Part shown: positions 21,363-34,900 of the stretch, in pieces
Layout: each line of letters opens with the position of its first letter
Position numbering within the stretch: the stretch's first letter is position 1
Assembly (NCBI RefSeq): GCF_030463565.1
Contig: NC_134646.1
Location: forward strand, 15,652,001 to 15,716,000
From: Pelecanus crispus
Lineage: Eukaryota; Chordata; Aves; Pelecaniformes; Pelecanidae
Length of the DNA: 64,000 bases
Reading direction: 5' to 3'
Program-made: the position numbers and the translations under genes
The notes under the pieces: generated by a model
What the model saw: the letters and a program-made list of their open reading frames with translations, nothing else
What the model was told of the DNA's origin: nothing
Database searches by the model: none

Positions 21363-24300
21363 GTTTCTCCAGAATGACCTTTATCTTACACTGAACAAAA
21401 AGCTTCAGAGAGTAAATATATATGGTCTTCCTTACCATTTCCATGTTTGTTTTGCTGCAGGCTGCATCTGATCACAAAATTGACACCACCCTCACTTCAC
21501 AGGAATTTTTCTTGTTTAGGAAAAAAACAAACAAAACAGCACAGAGAAATCAAGTCATAACAGATACCGATTGCGCAGCGTCCTCTCTCCCAGTCAGTAA
21601 CGAATCACTTCCTCAGCGCTGTGAGAAAGGGGCACCAAGTTGCTGAAGGTGGCTGATTTCAAAAGAAACCAACTAAGAGACATGATTCCATGCTGTACTT
21701 GCTGGATAGGACCCAGGAAAATGAAAGATACAGGAATTTGTATGGCTAATAGTTGCTTTTATTTTTTGCCCTACAGAGTCTAGGCCATTTTGGAGGTTAA
21801 AACTTAAACCTAGAATAAATGAGGGCAAATTATCAACTACTCCAACTTCCAGAAGATCATCCCATATGACCTGCTGACCGCTGCACACCCCAGAAACCCT
21901 GCAGAGCCATGCACACGGGCTTTTACTTTTACCCTCGTCCACCTCCTTGTGACTCCCTCAGCATGCAGGTGCTGATGGGAAGCTCCTCCAGGTCACTTAG
22001 CTTGGGCCCATGCCCCACAAATCGTATTTGCAGCTGGCTCCTCTGGCCCTGATGGGTCAGTTAGTAACCAAAGGAAGAGAAAACATCTGTCCCAAACTCT
22101 TGAACCAACTACTATTCATGATTTTACAGAGATTTTATTAAGTGTAAGCAGCCTAGCACAGGTACCCTGACGGGGCTGTAGCTGGCGGGCTGGTTCCCTC
22201 TGCAGACTGAAGTGGCTGTGATGCTCCTCACCTCTGTCTCACAGGTGAGGTGAGGTGAGGCCGTGAACTGCTGGATTTTACAGTATTTCAGACAGGTAGT
22301 GGCTACAGTACAGTGGGAGATTAATTGTGCCACGCATGTAGCTTGTACACTAGCTCTGCAAGCAGCGTGTTCTTACATTAGCTAAAGTGATGAAATAGGC
22401 CACATACAGGCAGTGTTGTCATTTTCTATTAATCACAGGTACCATAATTCTGGTCACTGCTATAGGCTGTTTTGTCGCTATATATAATCTTGCAACTTTC
22501 ACACAATTTTTGCAAAGCAAAATGAGAATGAGGAACTAATCCCCCTCAAAATGTCTTATGGCTTTGAGGAAGCGAGCTTTATCTACGTGTCTAGAGGCTA
22601 ATTGTTCAAGTCCCAGCTGTTCTGCCAACTGTGGTTAATATTTTTCTGCCCTTCACAACCCAAGACATTACATTCAATTGCACAGTAACTATTATTCCCC
22701 AGTTTCACTGGGGAATAAGGAAGTCTAAAAGTGATTTGGACAGCATTGAACCCAGGACTGACAGGCCAGTAAGGGCTCTCACAAAGACTGAGGAGAAGTC
22801 AAATCAGATGCTTCTAGAATAATTTGCTTCCTATATATTGAATTAACGTATGACTTCAGAATTTGTGTTAATATATCCTTTATTGCTGTACATTTGTTAT
22901 TTTGACTAACAGCATCCAGCCCTTTCAGGATGAGCCGTAGCAGCCTCCATGCTTAGCTGGGACCGTGCTGCTCAGGCTGCAGCGTGCACTCCAGTGGTGG
23001 AAGGCTGACCACTTCAAACCAGTACACAAACTGGGGTGCAGACTGGTGCTACTGACAAGGGTGGCACCTGACAAAAATGAAGAAATAACATCGAGCACCT
23101 TTAGGCAGCTTTGCTTGCATTCCCAGGAACAAGGTGACTGGGTCTGTGCAAAATCCAAAAAGATTAAGACTTAATATAATAAGCCTCTTCCCAGAACACA
23201 AAGTGTGGCAAATGAACAATACAGCCTGTCACCTCTTGATACCAAATGAAATCCTACCCGGCTCAAGCAGGGATTAAAATTTATTCCCAGCTAATTGATG
23301 TTTGGAGTCACTGCACTAGATTAATTAGTCTCAGCTCCAGCTTCTGCTTCACATATTTGCCTGAACAGCTTTGAGGTAGTTTTTTAGGTCAGGCACAAAC
23401 TCTCGCTCTGTGTGTGTGTGCAGTGCCAAGCACAAGAGAGTGCAGAGCCCCCCCGAAAACTCCCGGTAGTAAACCTGCCGTGGGGGGCTGCAACTGATTT
23501 GGTCTGAATTTGGAAAGGCTGGCAGAATTATAATAATCTCCCAGGGCCATGCTGGTGGGAGCGCACAGAGCAGCAGACAGACAAAAAAGACAGTGATTAT
23601 TACCATTTAATGTTGTGGGCTGTAATCTAATTTTGTGATAGTCCACATTTTGCTGCTGTTGGTGTTGTAAAATAGCGAGCTGCCATGATCAAGTATGTCC
23701 TTTGTCCCAAAGCACAACAAAACCAAATGTAACCACAATTGATGGAAACTATAGAAAAGAAAATAAATTTAAAGAGGCATCCCAGAGAATTTCAGTAGCT
23801 ATTATGCCTATCCATTTCCATATTTCTTCTTTCTAAAGTAAAAGTACATAGTGGTGACTGGAAAATGAAGTGGTTTAATTCCAAGCTGGGAGAAAAAGGC
23901 AAATTATTGTGATTTTTTTCAATTAATCAAAATTTTTGTAACACACGTTCATGGTCAAAACATGTCAATAAATTATAAATGTTTCAGTTCTGTTAATTTA
24001 GGCAAAGACATTTTAAATAAGAGCAAAACCCAAGACACTTCATTCTGCAGCTGTTCAGCAACACATTTAAATGTTTTGCAAAATAATTCTCCTCACTTTA
24101 AAAAAAACTTAAAAGTAAAAGATGTAATGGGGAGGGGAGAAGAACTACCAGACAGAAATTTGTTTCTTTATAAAAACTGTTTCAATAAAATGGTTTTTAT
24201 TATCTTTGAGTACATGTGCTTCTTTAAAGTCATCTGGAGAAAAAAGATGGAAGTCAGAAGGATTGAATTATATTAGAAAAAAATTCTAGTTAAAGAAGGA

Positions 24301-25163
24301 CAACAGGCAGTTCTGTCTGATTTAGAGCTAGGAGGACGCTAGTACCATTCTTCCCTTTGGGGGACTGTTTACCCTCAACCAAAACAACCCTGTCTCAGTT
24401 TACGAGAAATTCAGGATGAGCTGCTATAACAAACTGCCAATTGCAATTCAGTCAGGATTTCATCCTACTCCAAAAAACAGCCATCATAAAATTTTTCCAT
24501 TAGAAAATATATCCTGTTACTGTACTTTAGGGTTTCATATTATTCAAGCTATTTCTTCCATTACCAGCCCTCAGTCCACCAATTCTGCCTCAGCAGCCTG
24601 CAAGCAAAGCCTCTCTCAGAACATCTCCATGTTGTACCTAAAGTGTTTCCAGAGCAAAAATTATGCCGTTCTGGGCATGGAATCTGTAAAGTGTTTCTCC
24701 CCGCATGCTCCCATTTTATGGCCATTACGCGTATCTGTTCCTGCCCTTCCTTTAACATGGTAGAGGGAGCCAGTTACGATGAAAGGGACAACTGGTACCA
24801 CCTGAAGCCACCCTTCCCACATCCTCAGAAGGGTGCTGTATTCATGAGTCGTACTTGAGTTGTGTCTTCAGAGATATTCTTTGTATTCACAAAATTCACG
24901 TTTCCTAAGTCAATGCTGACAACTCTCTCTTCCTGTACAACTCCAAAAGACGGGGCCGTAGGCACGCATCTGTGCTGCATGTGCTGTAATCCTACAATCA
25001 GCTGTCACATAAAGGTGGTCACAGCACCAATAGCTGGTTATGTGAAGGACGGCTGTTAGGCAAGTACTTAGTAGGGTTTTAGTTGCCTGAATTGGAAGTA
25101 GGAAAATGTGACTGTAGGCAACTGCAGTTAGCTGGACTGTATGGGTCACGGACTAAGAATTAC
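21363..25163. other. Intergenic DNA, no gene seen
   Basis: No supportable coding or RNA gene. Short simple repeats occur: three GGTGA units near 22243-22256 and a short TG run near 23410. Open frames are short and lack recognisable domains. Confidence 0.55.
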
Positions 25164-26334
25164 TGGTTGTGGTGGTGCATCCCTCCCCCCTACCTTTTCT
25201 CTCTTCAACCGCTTTATGACCTCAGGAATTCCTGCTAGACTGTGGCCTTTGTGTAGTGAGTTGGTCAGTTAGGCGTCCCTTAATTGTACCAGAAACTCCT
25301 ACGTGGCTGAAGCAGAGAGCGGCGCTGTCCTTATCAGAAACTCCTATGTGGTCGAGGCGGAGAGCGAGAGCAATTAACAGCCTTGAAACGTACCTTACCT
25401 GGATCATAACCGAGTGGAGCGGTACCATCGTTACTGGAATTCCAGTAATTACCGACCCAGATTGTGGCTTGGATGGAAAATTACTGATGACTAAAGCCAA
25501 TCATCTCACAGTCCTATAGAACAGCAGTCCTAAGTGAGGCCCTTTGAGCTCCTGGACTGCAGCGGGCTGCGACCAGCATTTCCCTCTGAGTGGGATGCCT
25601 CTCAGAGCTAGCAAACTCCTAAAGTTTGCTAAAATCGGAGGTCCATCGCTGAAGACCGACGGTGGAGCCTGGGCTGAAACCCTTCACTCCTTGAGGCTCA
25701 ACCCTCACCCATTGAGAAATGCCAAGACATTCGACATGAATATTTCACTGAACTCGAGGGGAATTTTTAACAGGTATACCTATATATATATATATGTATG
25801 TATATAAATATATATATTCATGTCTGCGTGTATGCATGTATAAATCAATTTAAAGTAGTCTGTAGATGTATGATTTAATTACAGAGTGAGTCTTACACTG
25901 CTGCTAGGTATATACATATACATTATCCTTATTCACATAAACTGTTGACCAAGTCTGAGACTAAGACTGGACCTAGCCACACCTAGACCCTTCTCTGAAA
26001 AGGAGTTTAGAAAGCAAAGGGGTCTGTTCTGAACCTCGTGACTCAACGGGAGGGTCATCCTTATCCCCTGCATCCACGATCTCTCTGTGAATCATTCTAA
26101 CTCGAGTGTAACTTAATTTTCCTTTGTGCACTTCTTCCATGTAGTAATAGAGTGAACCTTGCCATCTTTGAATCTGTAACTAAGTCGCTGTTTCGATTAA
26201 TTTTGTCTAATCACTTTGCTAATCGACTGATGATTGAGTGCTATTAAAATATCACAATCAAATCCTGTGATTTGTCATAAGTAAATTCTAAACTGCTACT
26301 AAATCAAACTGTGCAAAGTCACTCATTCACGACA
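25164..26334 (+). mobile_element. Probable old solo LTR of another endogenous retrovirus
   Basis: The block is richer in CpG than its surroundings. It has a TA microsatellite in the middle (about 25778-25822) and a degraded 'agtaatagagtgaaccttgc' word, like the AATAAA region of bird LTRs. It ends in ACGACA. The bases aattac before TGGTTG (25158-25163) nearly match aattaa after GACA (26335-26340), suggesting an aged 6-base target duplication. The wording of 25540-26330 agrees with my memory of avian LTRs. No second LTR or internal retroviral sequence is near, so it would be a solo LTR. The exact 5' edge is uncertain; a start at 25168 or near 25240 is possible. Confidence 0.55.
25778..25822. 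repeat. TA-rich microsatellite
   Basis: A run of TA units interrupted by TG and A, lying inside the probable solo LTR. Such runs are common in the middle of bird LTRs and are prone to length change. Confidence 0.8.
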
Positions 26335-26340
26335 AATTAA

Positions 26341-29300
26341 CATAGTCAGCAGGATTCACAAATCTGGGTTCGCAGCACTGGTAGAGTCCAAATATAATAG
26401 ATTTGTTCCAGTAATACTCAAAGGTTTACAAACTACCTCATAAAAGTTAAATTTTTAGAGTCATGTCTCAAAAGCATACGAAGGACAAGAAGAGTAAGTG
26501 AGTTTTCACTGCACTCTCTTGCCCCTTGAAATCTCCAGGGGAAAGTGCATATATTTCTGTCTCCACCTTTCTGAGAAGGCCAGGAAAAGGAGAAAGGGGT
26601 ATTTGTATGGAGGCTGCATTCTCACTCCAGTACCAGCTTTTCTAACAGCTAATGCATAATACAAAGTTTATCCTGACAAGTCGTTTGAATATTGCTCTCT
26701 GAAAGCATGAAGCAGTTAAACCTACAGCACTGATGACATTGCTGTGTGCACTGAGCCAACTCCCAGTTGCCGGAAGCTCTTCCAGGAGGTACTCCTTCAG
26801 AGTATTTGTAAACACCTACACACACCACTGAAGAGGATTACAGAGATTAGTGAAAGGGGAAATAAAATGCCTATAAAAAGAAGCATTTTCGTATTAGATA
26901 TGGGTTTTTTTCCTTCTGGGTTTTTCACTTCTGGATAGCAGAAATAGAAATATGGTAAACATACTTTCTTGATTAATTGACTTGCATCTGCTGGCAGATA
27001 AACTCAGCTTATTTCATCCATCTATTCTATCATCTATTATGATTTGTATAGCTATGTTCCATATGATTTAAGGAAATTTCAATCTATTTCCTTATACTGA
27101 ATTTTTGTACTTCATATTTTGCTGGTAAAACAGCAACATGGAACATTGATTAATAAGCATTGTATAATCCTCAGATGCATTTAGTAAGTCACTCTTCTAC
27201 TACAGACTTTAATCAGACATATAAATAGAAAGAACAAGGGAAACTACACATAACATTTGTAATAAAATCATCCAAATTACTATCATTTAAAATGTTTATA
27301 TAATACTAATACAATGTTTGATCATGAGAGATAAGGAAAAACTAAGTTGGCACAAAATTGAAAAAACTCAAAAGGTCATAAAAATGAGCCTTCATATACA
27401 AAACACCTAACCACATCACACAAAAATGATTGTGGTGATAAAAAAATGCATCACAGATGATTTGTTCCATCTGTATGTTATTTGCCACTAAGCACTCTAT
27501 CAACATCATGTGCTAATATCAAACTGCTGCAGGATTATGACTTCACTGAGCTAGATGTTTACAACAAAACAAAAAGTAGCTCCTGTCTCAGCCCACAGCC
27601 TTGCCGCTGGGCCACATAGTAATGGCTTGGAGGCTTCTGATGTAGGGTCAGGATTTTCTTCTTGGAGGAGAGGTTACTGTGACCAAGGTATTTTCCAATT
27701 GTAATTAGGTAGCATTAGGTTCATTGTATCTGGATTTGATAAAGAACAGGGCTTTGCTTACTATTTTTTAAGGAAATCCTATGTTTCAAAAAAGAAAAAA
27801 AAAGAATTTTCTTTCTCTACAACTTTCCATCCCTATCTTGTGTTCTGTTACCTGGGAACCTCGCTGTCATAAAGCATCACCTCTGGGCCCAAGCTAGTAG
27901 GAACCATTTGAAATGACACACTGAATGTTAGATATATCAACACCCAGCTACTCTGTAGCATAAAGGAGGCCCTCAAGACAGGTTCAACACAGCAGTTACC
28001 CACAAGAGCCTCTGAAACATGTGCAGCTCCAGCTGATTTCAATAGGAACCTGGCTTATTGTCTTAAAAAAAAAATGTGTCAGATGTGTTAGTTTATAGAT
28101 TAAAAATATTTCTCCTCCTCTATCTCCCCTTCTCTTCTGCTGCCTGAATTACAGACCCTTTGGACAGGATTATGAAACTTTAGGTAGGTTACTTTCTTCT
28201 TATGCACCATCACCAGTACGTGGGCTTTGAAGGCCAAGCTGACTGAACTGGGAGAAACAGGTGCACTGCACTTCTTCCTATTGAGATTCAAATAATATGT
28301 CATTTGCACTCTTGGAAACAGGTGATGACATAAGCAGCATTTGATTCGATTTCCTTTTAATGGAAGATACGATACCAACAGATCCATGTATTTATAAAAA
28401 TGCACACATTCCCTTTTGATTTTATTCAGCACTCACTTGCAGGATACGGCAAAGGGAATTCATTTTTTTTTATATCAAATATACAAAAACAGTATCTTTG
28501 GGTTTGTTGTCACCAAGAACCATAGTAACACGAGCTCCTTCCCACCAAGATATATGTCTACTTTCCCAATGTTAAATAATTTCTAGCTTGGTTCTCTGAA
28601 AATGTGAGTACAAAAATAGCTCCTACTTCAGCAACAGATCCACTCCTGAAGTGTGAGCAGAGTCACATCTGCTGAATTTTAGTGATAAAAGCAAGTTTTC
28701 TTCATGTCAGACTCTAGAGGTCTAACAGGTAAGAGCACATGCTCTGGCATCCAAGGACAGAAGTCTGATATCTTGTTAAATGAAATACTTACTAAAAAGT
28801 GGCGCCTGTAGGGTGCTGAGAGCCCTGCGTCCCCGGTTCATGTCAGTGGCAGTGCAGGCTGCTCAGTAGTGCAGGAGTGTCACTCGTTAGAAACTTTACA
28901 TCTCTGGCTGCCAGTTGTTATCAAGCAGAGATATATGCAGTAGAGACCTTGTTAATGAGGTATAAAGGCTACTTCTCCCCGCAGATTCAGGATGAAAGTA
29001 TGCTTATTTACCTCTGATTTTATGTATTATTTTTCAGTGTGCCAGTCATAGCTGTTAATTAAACACAGCAGTTCCTGTAAATGCAAAGACGGGAACTAGG
29101 GCTCCAGGGCTACATATGCACGCATTTTAGTAGTGTCTAAAAAAACTATGTAAGAACTTCACTGAATAAGGTAACGATTACAGTAGAGGACTGCAGGGCC
29201 TTCCTAAAATGATCTTCAGCAGCGAGGGAGGAGGGAGCCCTCTTCAGCAAGAGGGAACTCCAGAGGGAGAGTAGCTGTAGCAACTCTTCATTTAACAGCT

Positions 29301-31551
29301 TCTTAGCCTCCAAAATTCCCTTAATTAACAATCTCAGGGAGAATGAAAGAAGTTACAGAGCTACAGCCAACCTTCCCACCCCTAGGCTCTAATCACTTTA
29401 TTCTCCTGTCAGTTGGTTAGTCAGCTGAGAGAAAATATTTGCCATTATGCGTAAAGTCTGAGTCCTCCTATACTCATCAGAACGCTTACTGTCTTTGATG
29501 GGATCAGGGTTAAGTTTTGACCACAAATCTCAATATCTGATCTTAGGATGACCAGAAACCAACCATTCAACTCTGAAAACATAGTAATTAGGACAGCTCT
29601 TGACTTGCTTTTGACTCACCATGAGTCGGCCACCAATACCCTTATTCAAACAAAAATGGAGCCTCAGTTCCTGTGCAAAATCATGGACATAAGTGTTTCT
29701 GCATGACACTCAGGGCCTTTCCTTCAGCACGTGTCCAGCCCAGCCCAGCCCAGCCCAGCTGGAAGTACTGGCTGGGGAGGATTGCCCTGGAGCATCCTTT
29801 ACATCCCACAGGAAGATCAACGGCACAGTGATCTCGATGAGCATGCACCTTCCTTTCAGAAACTCTTCTGCTGGTAATGGAAATAGGGCATCACCCTGAG
29901 AAGTGAAAAAGACAGCTCAATTTCGCTGCCTCTACAGAGATAGTGATATTTACTGGTTTAACCACTAACCCATAAACATAGACACAGAACCATAAACATA
30001 AATATCTGCTGGAAATACTACACTGGAGTTTCATTTTGGTAACTGTTGTTTGGCTGTGTTCAATTAAGTAGATTAAAATTACTTCTCAGCAGTCATTTCC
30101 CGTTGTTTTCAATGCCTTCCTCCCCCATTCAGGATCAGAGAAGTAGTAACCGCCTTGATGGTAACGCTTTCACAGTCTGTATGGCATAGAGAGTTTTCAC
30201 ATAAGGAAGAAAGGAATTATACATGAATAAGATAGTGAAGGCACAAGGGAAAGGAAAGAGGAAAGTGATTTAGCAGAGTATTTCAAATGTTTTAATAAAT
30301 CATAAATTTACACTGAAATGTCACTTTAGCGAGTTTCCGTTACACTGATCACTGAATGACAATATATTCTTCGTCTGTGTGTATGTGAAAGGCTGCAATG
30401 TGCTCCTCTGTTTGCACAGCATTTCTGAGGAAAAATACTGATTGGAGCATAAATAATTTAAATTTTTACTACTACAGGTCTTTTCACATAGTCTCTCTTA
30501 GTTCAGCATAAGAGTATTGTAGAAAGGAAAATGAAATGTTACAAATGTACAATATAAGCCAGAGATCTCATTCAGAGTCCCTAAAAACATGAAATCCAGA
30601 AAAACCTGGATTCCTATTACATTGAAAATGGAACAACTTTATGCTCTACTGATTTTTTAATGCAGCAGATCTTGGAGAGATGTAAGATGATGCCATGCAG
30701 AGATGCAAGAAAATATTTTTTGAAGTGGAAGAATCAGATAAATCATGAATCACCAGTGTCATTGCTAAATCTGCGCATGTTCTCATTGCTATTTTTAGAT
30801 CACTGACCACCTACCATGACCTGGTCCTACAATCCTTGCCCAAGGATTTTAAGCACTGTTTTCAAAGACACATAAACAAACGAGACAATCAAACATGAGA
30901 AATCAGCATAATCCTGACTTTCTCTTCTGCTCTGAGCTGCAACTTTCCATTTAAAGCACTATTCCATCCCAAAATTCAGAGTTTTAAGCCAGAAACTATT
31001 TGCAGATTCGGTTACAAAACAACTGATGGATGGAATGATGTAAAAATCAATAGGAATGGATATAAGTCGTCAGGGATAAGCTGGCTACCAAAGATACTGA
31101 AAATCCCATCTAGTTTTGCTGCCACAGACAAGATTCAACCATGCCAAAGGCAGATATTGTAATTAGTACATTTGATGTTTTACAGATGACTCCTTTTGGA
31201 AGATAGATTCTAAATGGTCTATCTGTATGCATATTCCTGCTACATTTCAAGATTGTATTGCTACAGATCTAGCTCTTAATGGTGCTAAATTCAACAATAT
31301 TCAAGAAAATGCATGCTAAGAAGACTAAATACTTAAACAAAAACTTCTTTTTTGAAATGTGCTGCCATTGTACTACTGTAAGCATTGTGTATCTGGACAT
31401 AGCACCATTTTCTTAAACTTTCTGTGACAGCCCAAGACAGAATAAAAACATAAGAAAAATGTTTACAGCAGGCAGCAAAACTAGCATTGTCTTTTCCCCT
31501 TCACCCTCCCAATTTCTACTTTCTCATCCCAACTCATCAGATGTTTTATAA
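26341..31551. other. Intergenic DNA, no gene seen
   Basis: AT-rich, with only short frames. A (CAGCC)n-type run of four to five units lies near 29726-29750. No mobile element other than possible decayed fragments was recognised. Confidence 0.55.
29726..29750. repeat. Short CAGCC tandem repeat
   Basis: The five-base unit cagcc repeats about five times in a row in intergenic DNA. Confidence 0.8.
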
Positions 31552-31960
31552 GCATAGGATCAGAATGATGTAGGTTAGAAAGGACCTCTGGAGGTCATTT
31601 GGTCCACTGCACTAAGCATCACCACCTTCAAAGTCAAATCCAGCTTCAAAACTAGACAAGTTACTAAGGGTCACGTCTAGTCCAGTGCTGAATATCTCTA
31701 AGGATGGAGATTCCACAATCTTCCTGGGCAGCCTGATTCAACCATTGTCCAACCTCATTTTTTTCTAGAGTCTATCTGGAATTTCCCTTGCTGTAAGTTG
31801 TACCTTCCCTGAGTCCATCCACACACTCTTTTGGCTCCCTTTAACAGTGATTGAGGCAAAACCTGGGTACAACACATGACCACTTTTGTTGCTTTAGACA
31901 ACCGTGACATTGCAATAGTCCTTGCTACTTGCATCAAGAATTTCTTCCAAAATATATTTT
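31552..31960 (-). mobile_element. Old CR1 LINE fragment, antisense
   Basis: The order 'ggacctctggaggtcatttg', 'gattccacaatcttcctggg', 'cagcctgattcaacc' and a later 'ctggaatttcccttgctgta' follows the reverse complement of the CR1 3' region: group words first, then the 'ccacaacctctctgggcag' equivalent. Divergence is high and the terminal repeats are worn, so it is an ancient insertion. Confidence 0.75.
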
Positions 31961-34900
31961 TCAAGTACATAATCTTAAGGGCTTTAAGTCATCTGAGGCT
32001 TTGCTGACACGTAGACTTCATGATTGCATACTGGCATCTTTGATCAGCCTACTGCAAGACACATACCTGGTTGGCAGGGAAACAAGTTTTCATTGTTAAT
32101 ACTGAGATCTACATCATTCAGTCTGAATGTTTTAGCAAAGAGAAGATTAAGATATCTTAATCAGTCTGAAGTCCCTGGAAGAAAGTTCTTGAAAGAAGTT
32201 AATGCCTCTCTCAGAAAACGAGGAGAAAAAACACTGGTTGAGAGATGCCAAGTTATTTTCTGCATAAAGCTCATATAGCCCAAGGGAGAATATGGAATGG
32301 CAGCAAAAGGAAATGGCTGTTTTTAAAAGAAAACATTGCTGAAACAGTATTTCATATAACTGAGCTTATAGCTAAAAGTGGGTTAGTATAGATCTTCTCA
32401 GATGTTACTGTGGCAAAGAAGCACTTACATAATTAAGTGAAAGAGTCGAGGAGAACTCAGAAATCTGACATGGGACATGCAGCATGCTAATTCATAGATC
32501 TCTGATCTTTGTCACCTGGTTTACACAGCAATATGAATGACAGCTGAATGAGAGTTGTCCTCTACATTCTTTTTTTTTCCGTTGAATGTTTGGTTTGCTG
32601 TTTCTGTAAGGGAAAAAAATGGGTTCTAGGTATTGACAGTTTGACATAACAGTTTAGGTTAGCCATTGCACCTTGTAAACTAATTAGCCTGGAAGTGAAG
32701 AATCAAGTTCAAGCATGTGCTAAATGGAGCAATCTTCCAGCAAAGTGAACAGGGAAAGGATTTTGCAGTTATAGTGGAAGAATCATTGAAACACCCATCT
32801 GTCCAGTATATATATATGCAATAAAGAAGGAGGCAAATGAAATACTATGTTTCTGCATGTTCTACTGTGCTATCAGAATAAAAACATGAGAGCTTGCAGG
32901 ATGTACTGTGTAAGTCCCACTGCCTGCTCTATGGGGCACCATGCCTTTTGAGAGCTAAAGCAATAAAAATAATACCAGGTCTCAACACCATAGGAGCTGG
33001 AGATACACTTGTATGAAAAAAGAAGATTTTAGCGTGGCCTAACAGAACGGAAAATTGTGAAAGGGACTAGTAAAACCCATAGAAATAAAGTTTTAATGCT
33101 AGCAAGACACCTACAAGCTATGGGAGACAGCTCCAGGTAGCCTACTCATTGTTTGACTAATGAACTCAGACAGCTATTCCATTCAAACACCAGCAGTCAC
33201 AGAGTAAATTACCGAGTAACCAGAACAAACATAAAAGGAATTCAATGATTGCAAGTGATGGTTTGTTTATTTTGGTGAGAAGGCAGAAAACACACCTAAT
33301 AAAAAAGTAATCTGCACATGCAGACCTCTGACCGTACCTGGGGCAGCACTGAAAATGCTCAATTTCATAGTTATGAAATACTTGGCAAGCTGATTAGTAG
33401 GAGACGAAGGTGGTATTTAAACAAAGAATGGCTTATTGATTTCTGATCCACCTCTCATCAGTTTTATCTCAAGCACACTCAGCAAGCAGTCTTTCTTGCT
33501 AGTGGCTCCTTAATGTAATGCCAGTAGAAACGTCTAGTCCCTTCAGGATCACACAGGACTGCTCTCCCCTCCGCTCTGTGGTGTGGACCGAAGCACAGTG
33601 ACAACTGGCAGATGTTCCTCAAATGCCTAATGTAATATACTAATGTAATGCTTGTGCGGATGTGGACGTACCCAGTGTATCTAAACGAGCTCCTGTTGAG
33701 CGGTACAGCCCCATCTACTGATGCGAGTATTCCCTAGATAACAGGATGACTTTGCTGCCTGGGTTTAAGCAAGCATTTCTGTTTCTGTAGGCATGCCAGT
33801 ATCATTAGAAGACATTCAAGGACAGGAGCACAAGGAGCAGGGACATGCAGGGATGTGACATTCAAGAAGCCTGAAAAACTGTAGTTCAGGTTTACACAAA
33901 TGACAAAAGAGGGTGCTCAGAACTTCTTCAGAAGCAGCATGACAGAAGCTTCTGAGTAGCCCTAATCAAAGGCAAAAATCCATCTGTTAGCACTCTCTCG
34001 GAGTCACACCAGGGGTGAAATTGACCCCGGTGGAATGGGAGCATAATCAAATGACATTAAGGGAAAGAGCTTAAATTAAGTAACACTTAACCATGGTTAT
34101 ATTATTTTTATTGTATTACTGCATTTTTGTTATGTATTACTTATTCTTCATTCAGTGTTATTACGGTAATATTCCCTAAGTTGTGTAAGATTTTATTAGA
34201 ACTTTGTCTTATTTGACAGCGTTATTCGTGCACCAACTCAAGAGATTTTATAATTGTACTTTCCATTACTAACATATTCCTATATGAACACCAGAGTAAG
34301 GCGTTATAACAATATAATCTAAGGAAAGGGAACCTAATTTCTTTTTATACTGCAGAGGTGATTCTGCTTCCAGCAAGTATGAAGAATATCATAGCTCAGG
34401 ACCTCCTACGGAAACAAGGAAAACTTTTTCAGTGGTCTGCTAAGTCCCACATTTCACACTAATCTTGAGAGAGGAGGAAAAACTTTTAGTGGTTTTGATG
34501 ATGATGCTAAGGTCCACCAGTATTCCCCAGGGAATGGTATTCAGCTCCCCTGGGGAGCTACCTCAAACCCCCAAGTTTTCCTGTCAGCTGAGGGAAATCT
34601 ATTTGCACCCTCCTCTAAACCCCACTCTCAGAATAAGGCTCACATATGGCGTCTGATGTGGGGAACTGCTATTTTGGCACCATGTATTCAAGCTGGCAGA
34701 TGCTTAACTTCACTATAAAAACGCCTGTATCTTCAAACCTTCTGTGCTGAAACGTTCATCAGAAGAGATGGGACCACCATTTTTAGCAGCACTCCACAAG
34801 CAAGCAGCCGGGTAGGTGAACAAACCAAGGTACTGCTGAAGGAGGACAGTTGATAAGTGGAAGTTTGCAGTCAGGCTTTTTTTCCCTGGGTGCAATGACA

